Source of the DNA: Rhizobium sp. ACO-34A
Lineage (GTDB): Bacteria > Pseudomonadota > Alphaproteobacteria > Rhizobiales > Rhizobiaceae
DNA length: 64,000 nucleotides
NCBI GenBank assembly: GCA_002600635.1
Contig: CP021371.1
Coordinates: forward strand, 3,909,001 to 3,973,000
Direction: 5' to 3'
Positions 1 to 9,082 of the stretch are shown in pieces. How positions within the stretch are numbered: the stretch's first letter is position 1; each line of letters starts with the position of its first letter. The notes under the pieces are model-generated. The model ran no database searches, was not told where the DNA came from, and saw only the letters and a list, made by a program, of their open reading frames with translations. The position numbers and the translations under genes are program-made.

Positions 1-248
1 TGCGCGCCGTCATCCCGGCCATCGTCAATCTCTCGGTCGGCATTCTGCTGAACACGTCGCTGCTGGCCGTCATCGGCATCTACGACCTGCTGAATGCCGC
101 CAAGGCATCCGCGACCGATCCGCAATGGCTGGGCTACTATACGGAAGCCTACATTCTCGCCGCCGCGATCTATTTCGCCATCAGCTTCAGCGCCTCGCGT
201 TACAGCCTCTGGCTGGAGCGTTATCTGCGGGCAAGCGACCAGCACTGA
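1..248 (+). CDS. Amino-acid ABC transporter permease, 3' end only
   Basis: The open frame enters from the left edge (codons in phase from base 3) and ends at TGA 246-248, giving the last 81 residues. They contain hydrophobic permease helices and the segment NTSLLAVIGIYDLL, typical of HisM/AapM/BztC-type inner-membrane permeases for polar amino acids, in which this loop follows the EAA region. The ending SLWLERYLRASDQH is also typical of the family. The gene is cut by the window edge, so length and partner subunits cannot be judged. A strong hairpin follows directly, so this is probably the last gene of its operon. The family is fairly secure; the substrate is not. Confidence 0.8.
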   Translation, partial: RAVIPAIVNLSVGILLNTSLLAVIGIYDLLNAAKASATDPQWLGYYTEAYILAAAIYFAISFSASRYSLWLERYLRASDQH

Positions 249-265
249 AACATGCAAGAAGCAAA

Positions 266-303
266 ATGCCCGGACCTGCGCTTCAAACAACAGGTCCGGG
301 CAT
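266..303 (+). terminator. Rho-independent terminator-like hairpin
   Basis: A perfect 13-bp inverted repeat (266-278 with 291-303) has a 12-nt loop. It lies 18 bp after the stop of the amino-acid permease and before the convergent haem oxygenase gene, so it may stop transcription from both sides. It is followed by CGAAAAAG rather than a clean T-tract on the plus strand. Confidence 0.75.
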
Positions 304-345
304 CGAAAAAGCTACACAAAGGGAACGGAAGGCAGAGCGGTCCGG

Positions 346-942
346 TCAGGCCCGGGGCATTTCCCGCTCGACCAGATCGTAGACGAAGGCAAAGGCCTGA
401 CGGGCACCCTCGATGGCCCGCTCGTCTTCTTCCGGCTGCAACGAAACGGCGTCCAGCGCCGCCGTGAAGTTGCGCCAATGCAGGGCACGGCCATCGGCAT
501 GGCCAGCAAGGTGACGCGCACCGAACGTCTCGGAAAGACCGAGCGTCTTCGTCGCGGTCTTCAGCAGAATGGCCGCACCGAGGTTGGAACCTTCGACCAC
601 GTAGAGCCAGCCGAGCGCCGTCGGCACATCCACCGGCTCATCGGCTTCCACGGCAGGAACCGGCAATTCACCGGAGACATCCTCGAAATCCTTGAGAACG
701 CTATCGAGCCGCCGACGCGTGGAAAGCCCGGGGAGTAGGGCCTCAAGCCGCGGATCGAGATAGTAGCGATCCACCCTGCTGTGCAGGGCATGCTGCACCC
801 TGAGGAACGTGGCATAACGGTCGAGGCCACCAAACGGATCGGCGCTCATGATCCGCTTGTCGAGCTTCTCATGGGTGGCATGAGTTCCAAGGCGCAGGCG
901 CATGGCGCGGCTTGGCTCGGCAAGTACGGCTTCAGCAGTCAT
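346..942 (-). CDS. hmuO: Biliverdin-producing haem oxygenase
   Basis: A 198-residue protein of the bacterial haem oxygenase family (HemO/PigA/BphO type, about 190-215 residues). It would cleave haem to biliverdin, iron and CO in the cytoplasm. THEKLD at 23-28 matches the proximal-histidine region, with His24 the likely haem ligand. GWLYVVEGSNLGAAIL near 111-126 is the conserved distal-helix segment that packs on haem. GAGGAT lies 5 nt before ATG 942. The gene begins 58 bp after hasE on the same strand, so it is probably the last gene of the haem-uptake operon and releases iron from imported haem. The alternative role, making biliverdin for a phytochrome, is less likely because no phytochrome gene is nearby. 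Confidence 0.88.
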   Translation of the reverse strand: MTAEAVLAEPSRAMRLRLGTHATHEKLDKRIMSADPFGGLDRYATFLRVQHALHSRVDRYYLDPRLEALLPGLSTRRRLDSVLKDFEDVSGELPVPAVEADEPVDVPTALGWLYVVEGSNLGAAILLKTATKTLGLSETFGARHLAGHADGRALHWRNFTAALDAVSLQPEEDERAIEGARQAFAFVYDLVEREMPRA

Positions 943-1000
943 TTAAGATCCTCATAGTTGAATTGTATCGTCAGGTTTGTTGAAAGGGATATCATTGCCG

Positions 1001-2311
1001 TCATTCCTCCCGGAATGCACGGTTTATCTGATCTTCGATAGGTTTGACGAGATAGGAAAGTGCTGTTCGGTCGCCTGTCCTGATCATCGCTTCGGCCGGC
1101 ATCCCCGGCACCAGCGCCAGACCGCCAAGCTTCTGCAACTCCTCGTGCTCCACGGCAAGACGCACAAGATAATAGGAGACGCCGTTCTTCTCATCGGTCG
1201 AAAGGTCCGCCGCGATGCGACCGACATGGCCGTTGAGCTCGGGTGTCGTCCGCTGGCTGAAGGCCGAAAGGCGCAAGACGGCCTTCTGGCCAGGATGAAC
1301 CTGATCGATATCCTTGGGCTGGATGCGCACATCGAGGGCGAGATCGTCACCCTCCGGCACGATCAGCATGATAGGATCGCCGGGGGAGACAACCCCACCT
1401 ACGGTGTGCACGGCAAGCTGGTGAACAGTGCCGGATTGCGGCGCGACGATATCGATCCGCTTCAGATCATCCTCGGCCGCCGCCCTACGCTCGATGAACT
1501 CACCGATCTGTCCCTGTATCTCTCGCAGTTCCTGACCGACCTCAGTCTTGAGGTCCTGTTCGATCTGCAGGATCTGCAGCCGCGTCTCGGTGATCCGGCC
1601 TTCCGCCTGCGCCTGATAGGCGATCTTCTCACCACGTTCGCCGCCAAAGGTCGCCGCCTGCGTTCGCAGACTGTTCAACCGCTGAACCGAGACCACGCCC
1701 TTTTCGCGCAGATCCTCCTGCGACACGATCTCCGACCGCAGGACTTCCAGACCATCCGCATAGGCGACTTCCTGGGCCTTCAATCCCTCGATCTCGTGCT
1801 CATACTGGGCGATACGTTCGCCAAGCTGGGCCCGTTTTCCGTCCCGCGCCGCCTTGCGGAACTCGAACAGCCGCGTCTCGCTGCGGATCGCAGAGGCCAC
1901 ATCCGCATCGTCCTGGCGCGCCAGCAACTGGTCGGGGAAGACGATTGTCTCGACATCGTCACGCTCGGCCTCGAGTCGCGCCAGCCGCGCCGTCAGTTCG
2001 TCGAGCCGTTTGGTGACGATGGCAAGGCTCGCGCGGGTCTGGGTCGCATCGAGACGCATGACAACGTCTCCCGCCTTCACCTTCGCACCTTCCTGCACGA
2101 GGATTTCGCCGACCACGCCGCCCTTCGGGTGCTGCACCTTCTTGACGTAGGAATCGACGACAAAGGAACCGGAGGCGACGACAGCGCCCGCAAGTTCCGT
2201 CGTCGCGGCCCATCCGCCGGCTCCCCCGACGAGCGCAAGGCCGATCGCCAGCCCGACCATCAGATGGCGGCGGATCGAACGCAGGACATGATCGTCGTCA
2301 GTGGTGGACAT
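1001..2311 (-). CDS. hasE: Type I secretion membrane-fusion protein, HlyD/PrtE/HasE family
   Basis: A 436-residue periplasmic adaptor that would link the HasD ATPase to an outer-membrane TolC-type channel. One membrane helix lies at about residues 17-35. A biotinyl-lipoyl-like segment (HPKGGVVGEILVQEGAKV), a long coiled-coil-rich middle, and the family ending PGMPAEAMIRTGDRTAL then LVKPIEDQ follow. The frame stays open to 2350, but ATG 2311 was chosen because GGAGG (2318-2322) lies 6 nt before it. This start overlaps the hasD stop by 14 nt, so the two are translationally coupled. Substrate is inferred from the neighbouring hemophore gene. Confidence 0.9.
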   Translation of the reverse strand: MSTTDDDHVLRSIRRHLMVGLAIGLALVGGAGGWAATTELAGAVVASGSFVVDSYVKKVQHPKGGVVGEILVQEGAKVKAGDVVMRLDATQTRASLAIVTKRLDELTARLARLEAERDDVETIVFPDQLLARQDDADVASAIRSETRLFEFRKAARDGKRAQLGERIAQYEHEIEGLKAQEVAYADGLEVLRSEIVSQEDLREKGVVSVQRLNSLRTQAATFGGERGEKIAYQAQAEGRITETRLQILQIEQDLKTEVGQELREIQGQIGEFIERRAAAEDDLKRIDIVAPQSGTVHQLAVHTVGGVVSPGDPIMLIVPEGDDLALDVRIQPKDIDQVHPGQKAVLRLSAFSQRTTPELNGHVGRIAADLSTDEKNGVSYYLVRLAVEHEELQKLGGLALVPGMPAEAMIRTGDRTALSYLVKPIEDQINRAFREE

Positions 2312-4139
2312 CGGCATCCTCCGTTTCCTGTTCGGTTTCCGGCTCATCAACCGGCTCCGGCCGCTTGGCGACCACCCGCAAGGGCTTGAGCGCCTGGGCG
2401 GTCACCGGGAAGCCCTTCACGGTTTGCGGCACGGACGCGGACGGAACCTTGAGAACCTGGGCAAACACTTCATCACGCGGCCCGAAGGCCTTCTGCCTCC
2501 CGTTTTCCATGACGAGAACCTGATCCACCACACCCAGCGCACTCGGACGGTGAGCAACCACCACGGCAATGCCTCCTCGACCGCGCACGCCGGCGATTGC
2601 CTGCACCACGGCGGCTTCCCCCTCGGCATCCAGATTGGCGTTCGGCTCGTCGAGCACCACAAGGAAGGGGTCTCTAAACAGCGCGCGGGCAAGCCCGATC
2701 CGCTGGCGCTGCCCCGCCGATAGTGATGAACCGCCCTCGCCGATGCGCGTCTCGTAGCCAATGTCGAACTTCAGGATAAGTTCATGAGCGCCGGCCGCCT
2801 TTGCCGCGGCAACGATGGCTTCGGGTTCGACATTTTCCTCGAAGCGGGCGATGTTTTCGGCAATCGTGCCATCGAAGAGCTCGACGCCCTGCGGCAGATA
2901 GCCGATGTGACGGCCGAGTTCTTCCCGATCCCACTGGTCGAGGCTTGCGCCATCGAGGCGAACCTTCCCGGTGGCGGGGGGCCATGCGCCGACAAGCACG
3001 CGGGACAAGGTCGATTTGCCCGAACCGGAAGGCCCGATGACGCCGAGTGCACTGCCCTTCTGAATGGTGAAACCAACCTGTGTGACGGTCGGCTTTCGCT
3101 CACCCGGTGGCAGGACCGCGAGATTTTCCACGCGCAATTCCTGCTGTGGCGACGGCAAGGCCATCACCGGCGGCCCATCCGGGATCTTCGACAGCAGTTC
3201 TCGAAGGCGGGACCAGCCCTGCCGAGCCATCAGGAACGACTTCCAGTTAGCGATAGCAAGATCGACGGGGGCAAGCGCCCGGCCCATCATGATGGAACTG
3301 GCGATAATCACCCCGCCCGTCGCCTGCTGCTCGACCACCAGCCATGCACCGACGGCGAGAATGCCCGACTGGAGCATCACCCGCATTGCCTTCGACAATC
3401 CGCCCAGCCCTCCGGCGACATCGCCGGCCCTGCGGTTCGCCGCGAGATAGGCCTCGTTGGCGACACGCCATCGGCTCGCCATGCGTCCGGCAAACCCCAT
3501 TGCGGCAACCACTTCCGCATTCCGGCGGGTGCTCTCCAGAAGGGCGTTGCGGGCCATGTTCTGCGCGATGGTTTCGCTGACCCATTTCTGCGAAAGCCCG
3601 TTGGCAAGCATGGTCAGGAGAACAAGCAGGATCGCTCCGACCAGCGCGGTAACGCCGATCCAAAAATGGAAGAGAAAGCAGATTCCGAGATAGAGCGGTA
3701 TCCACGGCAGGTCGAAGAAGGCGGTCGGCCCGGCACCGGACAGGAAGCCTCGCACGCTATCGAGATCCCGCAGGGGTTGAAGCCCGTCGCCCGGCATGCG
3801 GGTCAGGAGCGGCAGCCGCACCACGGCATCATGGACACGGCCGGAAAGCTTATTGTCGAAGTGCTCCCCGATCCTGAGCAGCACCCGCGCGCGCAGGATA
3901 TCGAGCGCCGCCTGAATGAGATAGAGCCCAGCCGCCAGCACCACGAGCCCGACCAGCGTCGGCACGCTGCCGCTCGAAAGCACCCGGTCATAGACCTGCA
4001 GCATGAACAGTGGCGAGGTCAGCGCCAGAACATTGACGACACCACTGATGAGGGCGATCGCAACAAGCGATTGCCTCAGCGGCGAGACGACCGCCGCTGT
4101 CAGAGACAGCGGCGGCGCATATGTCGGTTTCCTCAGCAC
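2298..4139 (-). CDS. hasD: Type I secretion permease/ATPase, PrtD/HasD family
   Basis: A 613-residue inner-membrane ABC exporter. The N-terminal half has about five to six membrane helices. The ATPase half has Walker [10 protein letters not shown] (369-377), Q-loop LPQG (415-418), signature LSAGQ (473-477) and Walker B LVVLDEP (493-499). Length and architecture match PrtD/HasD, which export RTX proteases and hemophores without cleavable signals. The start is GTG, 13 nt after the hasA stop; no ATG in this frame lies near it. It lacks the N-terminal C39 peptidase-like domain of HlyB-type exporters, as expected for this subfamily. The likely cargo is HasA, encoded immediately upstream. Confidence 0.92.
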   Translation of the reverse strand: MLRKPTYAPPLSLTAAVVSPLRQSLVAIALISGVVNVLALTSPLFMLQVYDRVLSSGSVPTLVGLVVLAAGLYLIQAALDILRARVLLRIGEHFDNKLSGRVHDAVVRLPLLTRMPGDGLQPLRDLDSVRGFLSGAGPTAFFDLPWIPLYLGICFLFHFWIGVTALVGAILLVLLTMLANGLSQKWVSETIAQNMARNALLESTRRNAEVVAAMGFAGRMASRWRVANEAYLAANRRAGDVAGGLGGLSKAMRVMLQSGILAVGAWLVVEQQATGGVIIASSIMMGRALAPVDLAIANWKSFLMARQGWSRLRELLSKIPDGPPVMALPSPQQELRVENLAVLPPGERKPTVTQVGFTIQKGSALGVIGPSGSGKSTLSRVLVGAWPPATGKVRLDGASLDQWDREELGRHIGYLPQGVELFDGTIAENIARFEENVEPEAIVAAAKAAGAHELILKFDIGYETRIGEGGSSLSAGQRQRIGLARALFRDPFLVVLDEPNANLDAEGEAAVVQAIAGVRGRGGIAVVVAHRPSALGVVDQVLVMENGRQKAFGPRDEVFAQVLKVPSASVPQTVKGFPVTAQALKPLRVVAKRPEPVDEPETEQETEDADVHH

Positions 4140-4152
4140 GTCGGCGCCGTCA

Positions 4153-4896
4153 TCAAGCGGCCAGCGCCGGAGCGAAGATGAAGTCGCTCACGTCGAGAAC
4201 GCTGGAGCTGACACCGACGAGCGTGATGCCGACGGAAGCGTCGGTCAGCGAGCCGATAATGGCATTGCCGTTGCCACCGTCATACCAGTAGATGTCGGCG
4301 GTCGAGGTCGCACCCCAAGCCGATACGTCCAGCGTGTCGGTGCCGTCCTGGTAGCCATAGGTGCCGGCAGGACCTGCCTTGACCGTGTCCACGCCGCCGG
4401 AGAAGACAAAGGTGTCAGCACCGGAGAAGCCGACGAGAATGTCGGAAGAGGCGGTGTCTTCGATAACGGTGCCGACTTCGCCGAGGTAGTCGTAGAAGCT
4501 GGAGAGCGAACCGTTGACCGTCAGGTCATAGATCGCCCAATCGAAGGAGTCCTGACCGGCGCCCGGGATCGTGCTGTCGGGCGTGATCACCAGTTCGGCC
4601 GAGACGCTGAAGCCGCTGGCGTCCGACTGGCTGAAGCCGGTGCCGAGAACGATGGTGTCGACAGTACCCGTCAGGTTGCCGCGTGCATACTGAACCTCGC
4701 CCTCGAGGTAGATGCCCTTGCTGCCGACGGAGCCGTTGCCCCATTGTTCATAGGTCGTGCCAGCCACGGGGTTGGTCACGAGGCCTACGCCCTCGTCCCA
4801 GAAAGCGCCGTAGCTCGTCTGGAAACCGCTGGTCCAACTCGTCAGGTAAGCTTCCAGATTGGAAGAAGCCGAAGTGAGTTCAATGATTGCAGCCAT
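4153..4896 (-). CDS. hasA: HasA-like secreted hemophore with RTX/serralysin-type C-terminal domain
   Basis: A 247-residue protein with no signal peptide, as expected for a type I secretion substrate. Residues 14-145 resemble HasA hemophores: LEAYLTSW near the start, then VQYARGNLTG and TIVLGTGFS, which align with the HasA Tyr75 loop and the strand after it. Tyr70 here is the candidate haem ligand. From about residue 150 the sequence changes to an RTX/peptidase-M10-like pattern (SSDILVGFSGADTFVFSGG, then GTDTLDVSAW, ending ITLVGVSSSVLDVSDFIF), with a hydrophobic C-terminus. Classical HasA is about 190-205 residues and lacks this domain. There is no histidine or cysteine anywhere, so the usual His32 ligand and the His83 partner of Tyr75 are absent. 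GGAG lies 7 nt before ATG. Family call good, ligand less sure. Confidence 0.75.
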   Translation of the reverse strand: MAAIIELTSASSNLEAYLTSWTSGFQTSYGAFWDEGVGLVTNPVAGTTYEQWGNGSVGSKGIYLEGEVQYARGNLTGTVDTIVLGTGFSQSDASGFSVSAELVITPDSTIPGAGQDSFDWAIYDLTVNGSLSSFYDYLGEVGTVIEDTASSDILVGFSGADTFVFSGGVDTVKAGPAGTYGYQDGTDTLDVSAWGATSTADIYWYDGGNGNAIIGSLTDASVGITLVGVSSSVLDVSDFIFAPALAA

Positions 4897-4964
4897 TTGT
4901 CTGCTCCTCGGATGGGTGTTGCAAAATGCCGGATCTCAGCCCGGACAGCGCTCCCCGGGCAAAA

Positions 4965-4979
4965 CCGAAACGGTTTCGG
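4965..4979 (-). terminator. Hairpin between hasR and hasA, probable attenuator or terminator
   Basis: A 15-nt palindromic stretch (CCGAAAC, one base, GTTTCGG) lies 43 bp after the hasR stop. On the minus strand it is followed by TTTTG. It would separate high-level hasA mRNA from hasR mRNA, or partly terminate read-through. Confidence 0.5.
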
Positions 4980-5021
4980 GGAGACTGCGTCGCATTGAAA
5001 ATTTCTCGCCCGTTTCTTGCA

Positions 5022-7820
5022 TCAGAACCTCATGTTGAGAGATGCCAGGAAGGTTCTTCCCGGCGCGGTGTAAGAGCTGGTCGCCGGGATGTAGTTGCGG
5101 TCCGTCACGTTGTTGACGGCCAGTCTGAGCGTGGCGCTGTCCGTTAGCGCGTAGGAAGCATAGACGTCAGCCACGGTGTAGGGATCGGAAACCTCCCTGA
5201 GGTTGCCGTCGTCATCCAGAGTCCGACTTTGGGTCGGAGTGACATGCGTCAGGCGGCCACCGATGGAGAGCCGATTTTCAAAGAATCTCAGGCCCGCGTC
5301 AAGCGTGACCTTGAACCTTGGAGCCACCGCACCCGAGGTAGCGAAGACCTCGCCGTCTGTTGTAACGGTGCCGTTGGAGAAGACCTGTGTCTTTTCGGGC
5401 CACTCCGTATCGAGGAAGGTCATGGAGCCGCCGAGCCAGAAACGGTCGGCATTGTAGTTCCCTTCCAGCTCGACGCCCCGCATCGTGGTGGTACCGTCGT
5501 AATTGACGAAACCATAGTAGCTCTTGTTGGTTACCCCAGGGGTCAGGATGGAACCGAGAACGATGTAATCGTCCACTTCGCGATAGAACGCGGTGGCCTT
5601 CAGCCGCAGGGAATCGCCATCCTGCAGAACATCGTCGAGCAGGATATTGGCGCCGATTTCAGCAGTCCGCGCCCTTTCCGGCTTCAGCCACTCATTGGGC
5701 GCGAAGATAGTACCCGGCGCACCATCTCCCGGCGTACCGCCGGAGAAGAAGGTTTCGAGAATGGTCGGCGGCCGGAAGCTGTGGGAATAAGTGACGAAGG
5801 GACGGAACCAGTCCGCGGGCTTGAACTCGATGCTCGCCGAGGGCAGCCATGCATCGTCGGTTCGGTCTATTTCGAGATCGTATGAGGGATAGACCGTCAC
5901 CGGATTGTACTGGGTTGCCGACGGCCCCGTGCCAGCCATGCACTGCGAAGCGACGTTATTAGGCCAGATCACGTTTATGAAAATTATTCGAGGAGGAGGA
6001 TTGCTGCTACCAACCGCTACCACGGTATCGTAATACTCTCCCGCTGTGTAATGGTTGGAAAGTGGATCACACGCCACTTCTACGACTTCGGTATAGGAAT
6101 AACGATTGTAATAGGTCGCCGTTCCCTTCAACCGCGACCAGTCGTGGCGCAGACCGGCCCTGAGAGTGACCCAGTCCGTCGGTTCCAGCGCTCCGTTGAT
6201 GAAGAGGCTCGCCATATCGCGCCGCCCTTCCGGGCTGAAAGACGTATAGTTACTGGCCCAGTCGGGATTGAGATCGATGGTCGCACTCGAGGCGCTGGAG
6301 GATGCTATATCGCGAAACGCCTCGGCGCCGTAATTAACGCTGAGCGCACCAAGCGGCGTATCGAACCGGCTGGTGTTTTCCAGCGAGCCGCCGAAGCTCT
6401 TCAGACCCGCATCGATGAAGGTTTCGGGCGTGCCGTTGCTACGCGCCTCGCGCGTTTCCTTCGTCATGGAATCGTTGAACCAGAACCGGCCGGTGAAATC
6501 GATCAGCTTACTTTCCGGATCCCACTTGAGTTCCGCCGAAACGCTGTCGTTGCGGGCATCCTCGAAGTTCCGGCTGGTTCCGCCGGAAGAACCGTAGAGG
6601 AACTCGTTTTCCTGATGCATCCAGGAGAGCGAGGTCTGGACATCGCCGAAATCACCCTCGATCTTCGCCAGGGAAGACCAGCTCTCGCGACCGAGCTGGT
6701 TCTTCATCGTTTCTTCCGTGGTCGTCGCGTCACCATTGCTGCCGATCTCGTATTCCCCGAGCTTGGTGCGGCTGTAACCGCCAGTGACGGAGAAAGGCGT
6801 GTCACCGAGGTGGGCGGAACCGAGGATCGAACCCTGGAAGTCATAGGCATTGTTGCCGCGCGCGGCATTCAGCTCCACACCCCAGTCCTTGCCGTCCTTG
6901 ATCAGGTCATCTGCGCCCACCGTGCGGAAATCAACCGAACCGCCAAGCGAACCGACATTGCCCGACGAAGCATCGGTGCTCTTTTCCACCTCGACCGAGC
7001 GGATGAAGGCCGTGTCGACGTAAGCCTGTCCCGAGTCCGACTGATAGCCGCCGTCGCTGCCGCCAAAGCCCAGACCGCGCTGGGCGTTCTGTCGCGCGCC
7101 GTCGATAGACACCACGACGCGCCCTGCGTCCTGTAGCCCGCGAATATTGGGGGATACGGTCGGGAAGCTGCCATTGCCCTCGCCCGCATAGACGCCGGAA
7201 ATGTTGTTGAACAGGTCGCGCGTATTTCGCCCCCCGCTGCCCTGGATCGCCTCGCGCGAAACGACACTGACCGATGCCGGTTCCTGATAGACCCAGTCGG
7301 GCGTGCCCTGATAACCGGAGCCGGTGGCGACATAGCGCCCCGTCTTTCCGGAAATGACGATCGGCGCAAGGACGGTGTCGTCGCCCGTTTCGATAGCGCC
7401 TGCATCACTATCGTTCGCGGTCTGCGGACCGGTAACGATGACGGTCCCTTCCGCCGTGATACGGTAGGAGATACCCGTCCCCTGTATCATCAACGCAAGG
7501 GCCTGCTGCGGCGTGAAGAAGCCGACCACGGCATTCGAACGCAAGCCCTTGGGGACCTCTGTCGGAAAAGCCACCTGAAGACCGGACTGCCGCCCGAACT
7601 GCGTCAGCGCGCCGGTCAACGGCTGGGACAGGATGTTGAAGGAACGGGCTCCTGGCTGCGCCGGCACCTGCGGTTGCGCAGTCTGTGCAAAAGATGCTCC
7701 GGCAAGAAAGACCGGTGTGCCCGATAATACACACACTGCCACGCCGACAAGCAACCGGGAAGTCGCCGCTGCCAGCGCCTTGCCCCTTGTTGCCCCTGTT
7801 ACCCTACCCCCGATATGCAT
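5022..7820 (-). CDS. hasR: TonB-dependent hemophore/haem receptor with signalling domain, HasR-like
   Basis: A 932-residue outer-membrane transporter. Signal peptide about 1-45 (ends GASFA). A secretin/TonB N-terminal signalling (STN) domain spans about 60-130, as in receptors that talk to a FecR partner. The plug has IRGLQDAGRVVVSIDGARQN, a haem/hemophore-receptor pattern, and the barrel has SFRPP and NEWLKPE where HasR/HemR proteins have FRAP and NPNL. It ends in SLNMRF with terminal Phe, the Bam signal. Its place next to hasA and hasI/hasS supports uptake of HasA-delivered haem. No histidine lies in the plug or between SFRPP and NEWLKPE, where Serratia HasR has its two haem ligands (His189 and His603), so ligand handling may differ. 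Confidence 0.85.
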   Translation of the reverse strand: MHIGGRVTGATRGKALAAATSRLLVGVAVCVLSGTPVFLAGASFAQTAQPQVPAQPGARSFNILSQPLTGALTQFGRQSGLQVAFPTEVPKGLRSNAVVGFFTPQQALALMIQGTGISYRITAEGTVIVTGPQTANDSDAGAIETGDDTVLAPIVISGKTGRYVATGSGYQGTPDWVYQEPASVSVVSREAIQGSGGRNTRDLFNNISGVYAGEGNGSFPTVSPNIRGLQDAGRVVVSIDGARQNAQRGLGFGGSDGGYQSDSGQAYVDTAFIRSVEVEKSTDASSGNVGSLGGSVDFRTVGADDLIKDGKDWGVELNAARGNNAYDFQGSILGSAHLGDTPFSVTGGYSRTKLGEYEIGSNGDATTTEETMKNQLGRESWSSLAKIEGDFGDVQTSLSWMHQENEFLYGSSGGTSRNFEDARNDSVSAELKWDPESKLIDFTGRFWFNDSMTKETREARSNGTPETFIDAGLKSFGGSLENTSRFDTPLGALSVNYGAEAFRDIASSSASSATIDLNPDWASNYTSFSPEGRRDMASLFINGALEPTDWVTLRAGLRHDWSRLKGTATYYNRYSYTEVVEVACDPLSNHYTAGEYYDTVVAVGSSNPPPRIIFINVIWPNNVASQCMAGTGPSATQYNPVTVYPSYDLEIDRTDDAWLPSASIEFKPADWFRPFVTYSHSFRPPTILETFFSGGTPGDGAPGTIFAPNEWLKPERARTAEIGANILLDDVLQDGDSLRLKATAFYREVDDYIVLGSILTPGVTNKSYYGFVNYDGTTTMRGVELEGNYNADRFWLGGSMTFLDTEWPEKTQVFSNGTVTTDGEVFATSGAVAPRFKVTLDAGLRFFENRLSIGGRLTHVTPTQSRTLDDDGNLREVSDPYTVADVYASYALTDSATLRLAVNNVTDRNYIPATSSYTAPGRTFLASLNMRF

Positions 7821-7871
7821 TCCGCTTTCCGTCTCCGATCATGCCCGCCGGACGTCATGTCCTGCGCTTTC

Positions 7872-7918
7872 ATGAGTAGAGACGAGCGGCTCGGAAAAAT
7901 TGCCAAAATGACTCATGT
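7872..7918. repeat. Inverted repeat in the hasS-hasR gap
   Basis: CATGAGT (7872-7878) and ACTCATG (7912-7918) form a 7-bp inverted repeat 33 bp apart, within the 137-bp gap upstream of hasR, next to T- and A-rich runs. It could mark the hasR promoter or a regulator site; no known iron box could be matched with confidence. Confidence 0.3.
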
Positions 7919-7957
7919 TTTTTTCGAAATTTTTCGCGGGCTCGCGGAAATAATCGG

Positions 7958-9037
7958 TCAGAGCCTTGAAATCACACGGGAAAGTGGCGTCACGGCGCGC
8001 ACCTTGCCGCCGAAGGGGCCGACGATGGCGGTCAGCGCCTTGTCGGGATCGGCAAGATCGAAGAGACCGCTGATCCGGCGTTCGGCAAGTCCGCTATCCG
8101 GAATGACAATCCAGGCAGGGTGATAGCGCTGCACCATCTCGACCGCTTCGCGCACGGTCGCACCTTCGAGCAGGATCCTTCCATCCCGCCACGCGCCGAT
8201 ATCCTCAAGGGCGATATCCTTGACCGTAACCTTGCCATCGGCGTGATCGATGACAGCAACCTGACCAGGATGGAGAACAACGGGAGCGTCATCGCTCCTC
8301 GTCATCTCCGCACGGATCGAGCCGCGCAACAGGGCGACGGTGGTGGACGCACTGGAGACCTGAACATCGAAGGCCGTTCCGAGCACCGTCACCTCGATGC
8401 CGTCGGCATCGACCAGAAACGGCCGTCCCTCGTCATGGGCGACATCGAAGAAGGCGGCGCCGGCAAGCAGCCGGACACGGCGCTCACCAGAAGCAATCTG
8501 CGTGGAAATCGCGCTGCTGCCGCTGAGCTCGACCGTCGAGCCATCCGCCAGGCGGACAAGTTCCGTCTGACCCGCCGCCGTGCGGTAGTCGGAACGCAAG
8601 TCGATCACCATTCCCGGCACGAACACCCAGAGAAGACAGATCGCCACAAGGGCGGAAACGGCAAGGCCGAAAGGCCGACGCGGCAGCCGTCGGGCAATCC
8701 CATGCGAGCGACGCGAGGGGGAAACCGTCCTATCAGGCGCGGCAGCGTCCCAGTTTCTATCGGCATAGGCGGGCTGTGCCGCGCCGAGAACGTTCCACGC
8801 CTGATTAACGCTCGCCCAGGCGGACTGATGATCCGGCGATGTCGACACCCAGGCATTAAATTCGAGCCGCACGGGAGAATCTTCCGGAATGCCACGCAGC
8901 CGGAGGATCCAGCGTGTCGCCTCGCCGAGCAGTTCCCTCTCTGTCTTTGCCTTGCTGCCCAACGTCGTTCCCTTTGCAGGCTCCTTAAGTCTTTCCAACG
9001 GCGGGAAAGAAAAATCCAGCCGTTGCTCCCGTTTCAT
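7958..9037 (-). CDS. hasS: FecR-family anti-sigma/sigma regulator (HasS-like)
   Basis: A 359-residue inner-membrane signal transducer. Residues 38-100 form the cytoplasmic anti-sigma domain (EATRWILRLR and FNAWVSTSPDHQSAWASV are typical of FecR/DUF4880). One membrane helix (SALVAICLLWVF) lies near 130-145. The periplasmic FecR domain follows (VRLADGSTVELSGSSAIS, GERRVRLLAGAAFFDVAHDEGRPF), then a C-terminal STN-like domain that should contact HasR. It lies 45 bp after the ECF sigma gene, a standard sigma/anti-sigma pair. Known role of the family: release or activation of the sigma factor when the receptor is loaded. Confidence 0.87.
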   Translation of the reverse strand: MKREQRLDFSFPPLERLKEPAKGTTLGSKAKTERELLGEATRWILRLRGIPEDSPVRLEFNAWVSTSPDHQSAWASVNQAWNVLGAAQPAYADRNWDAAAPDRTVSPSRRSHGIARRLPRRPFGLAVSALVAICLLWVFVPGMVIDLRSDYRTAAGQTELVRLADGSTVELSGSSAISTQIASGERRVRLLAGAAFFDVAHDEGRPFLVDADGIEVTVLGTAFDVQVSSASTTVALLRGSIRAEMTRSDDAPVVLHPGQVAVIDHADGKVTVKDIALEDIGAWRDGRILLEGATVREAVEMVQRYHPAWIVIPDSGLAERRISGLFDLADPDKALTAIVGPFGGKVRAVTPLSRVISRL

Positions 9038-9082
9038 CGTTTTGGTCCGCGCCAGCAGGCAGCGACCTTCATGCTAATCATA

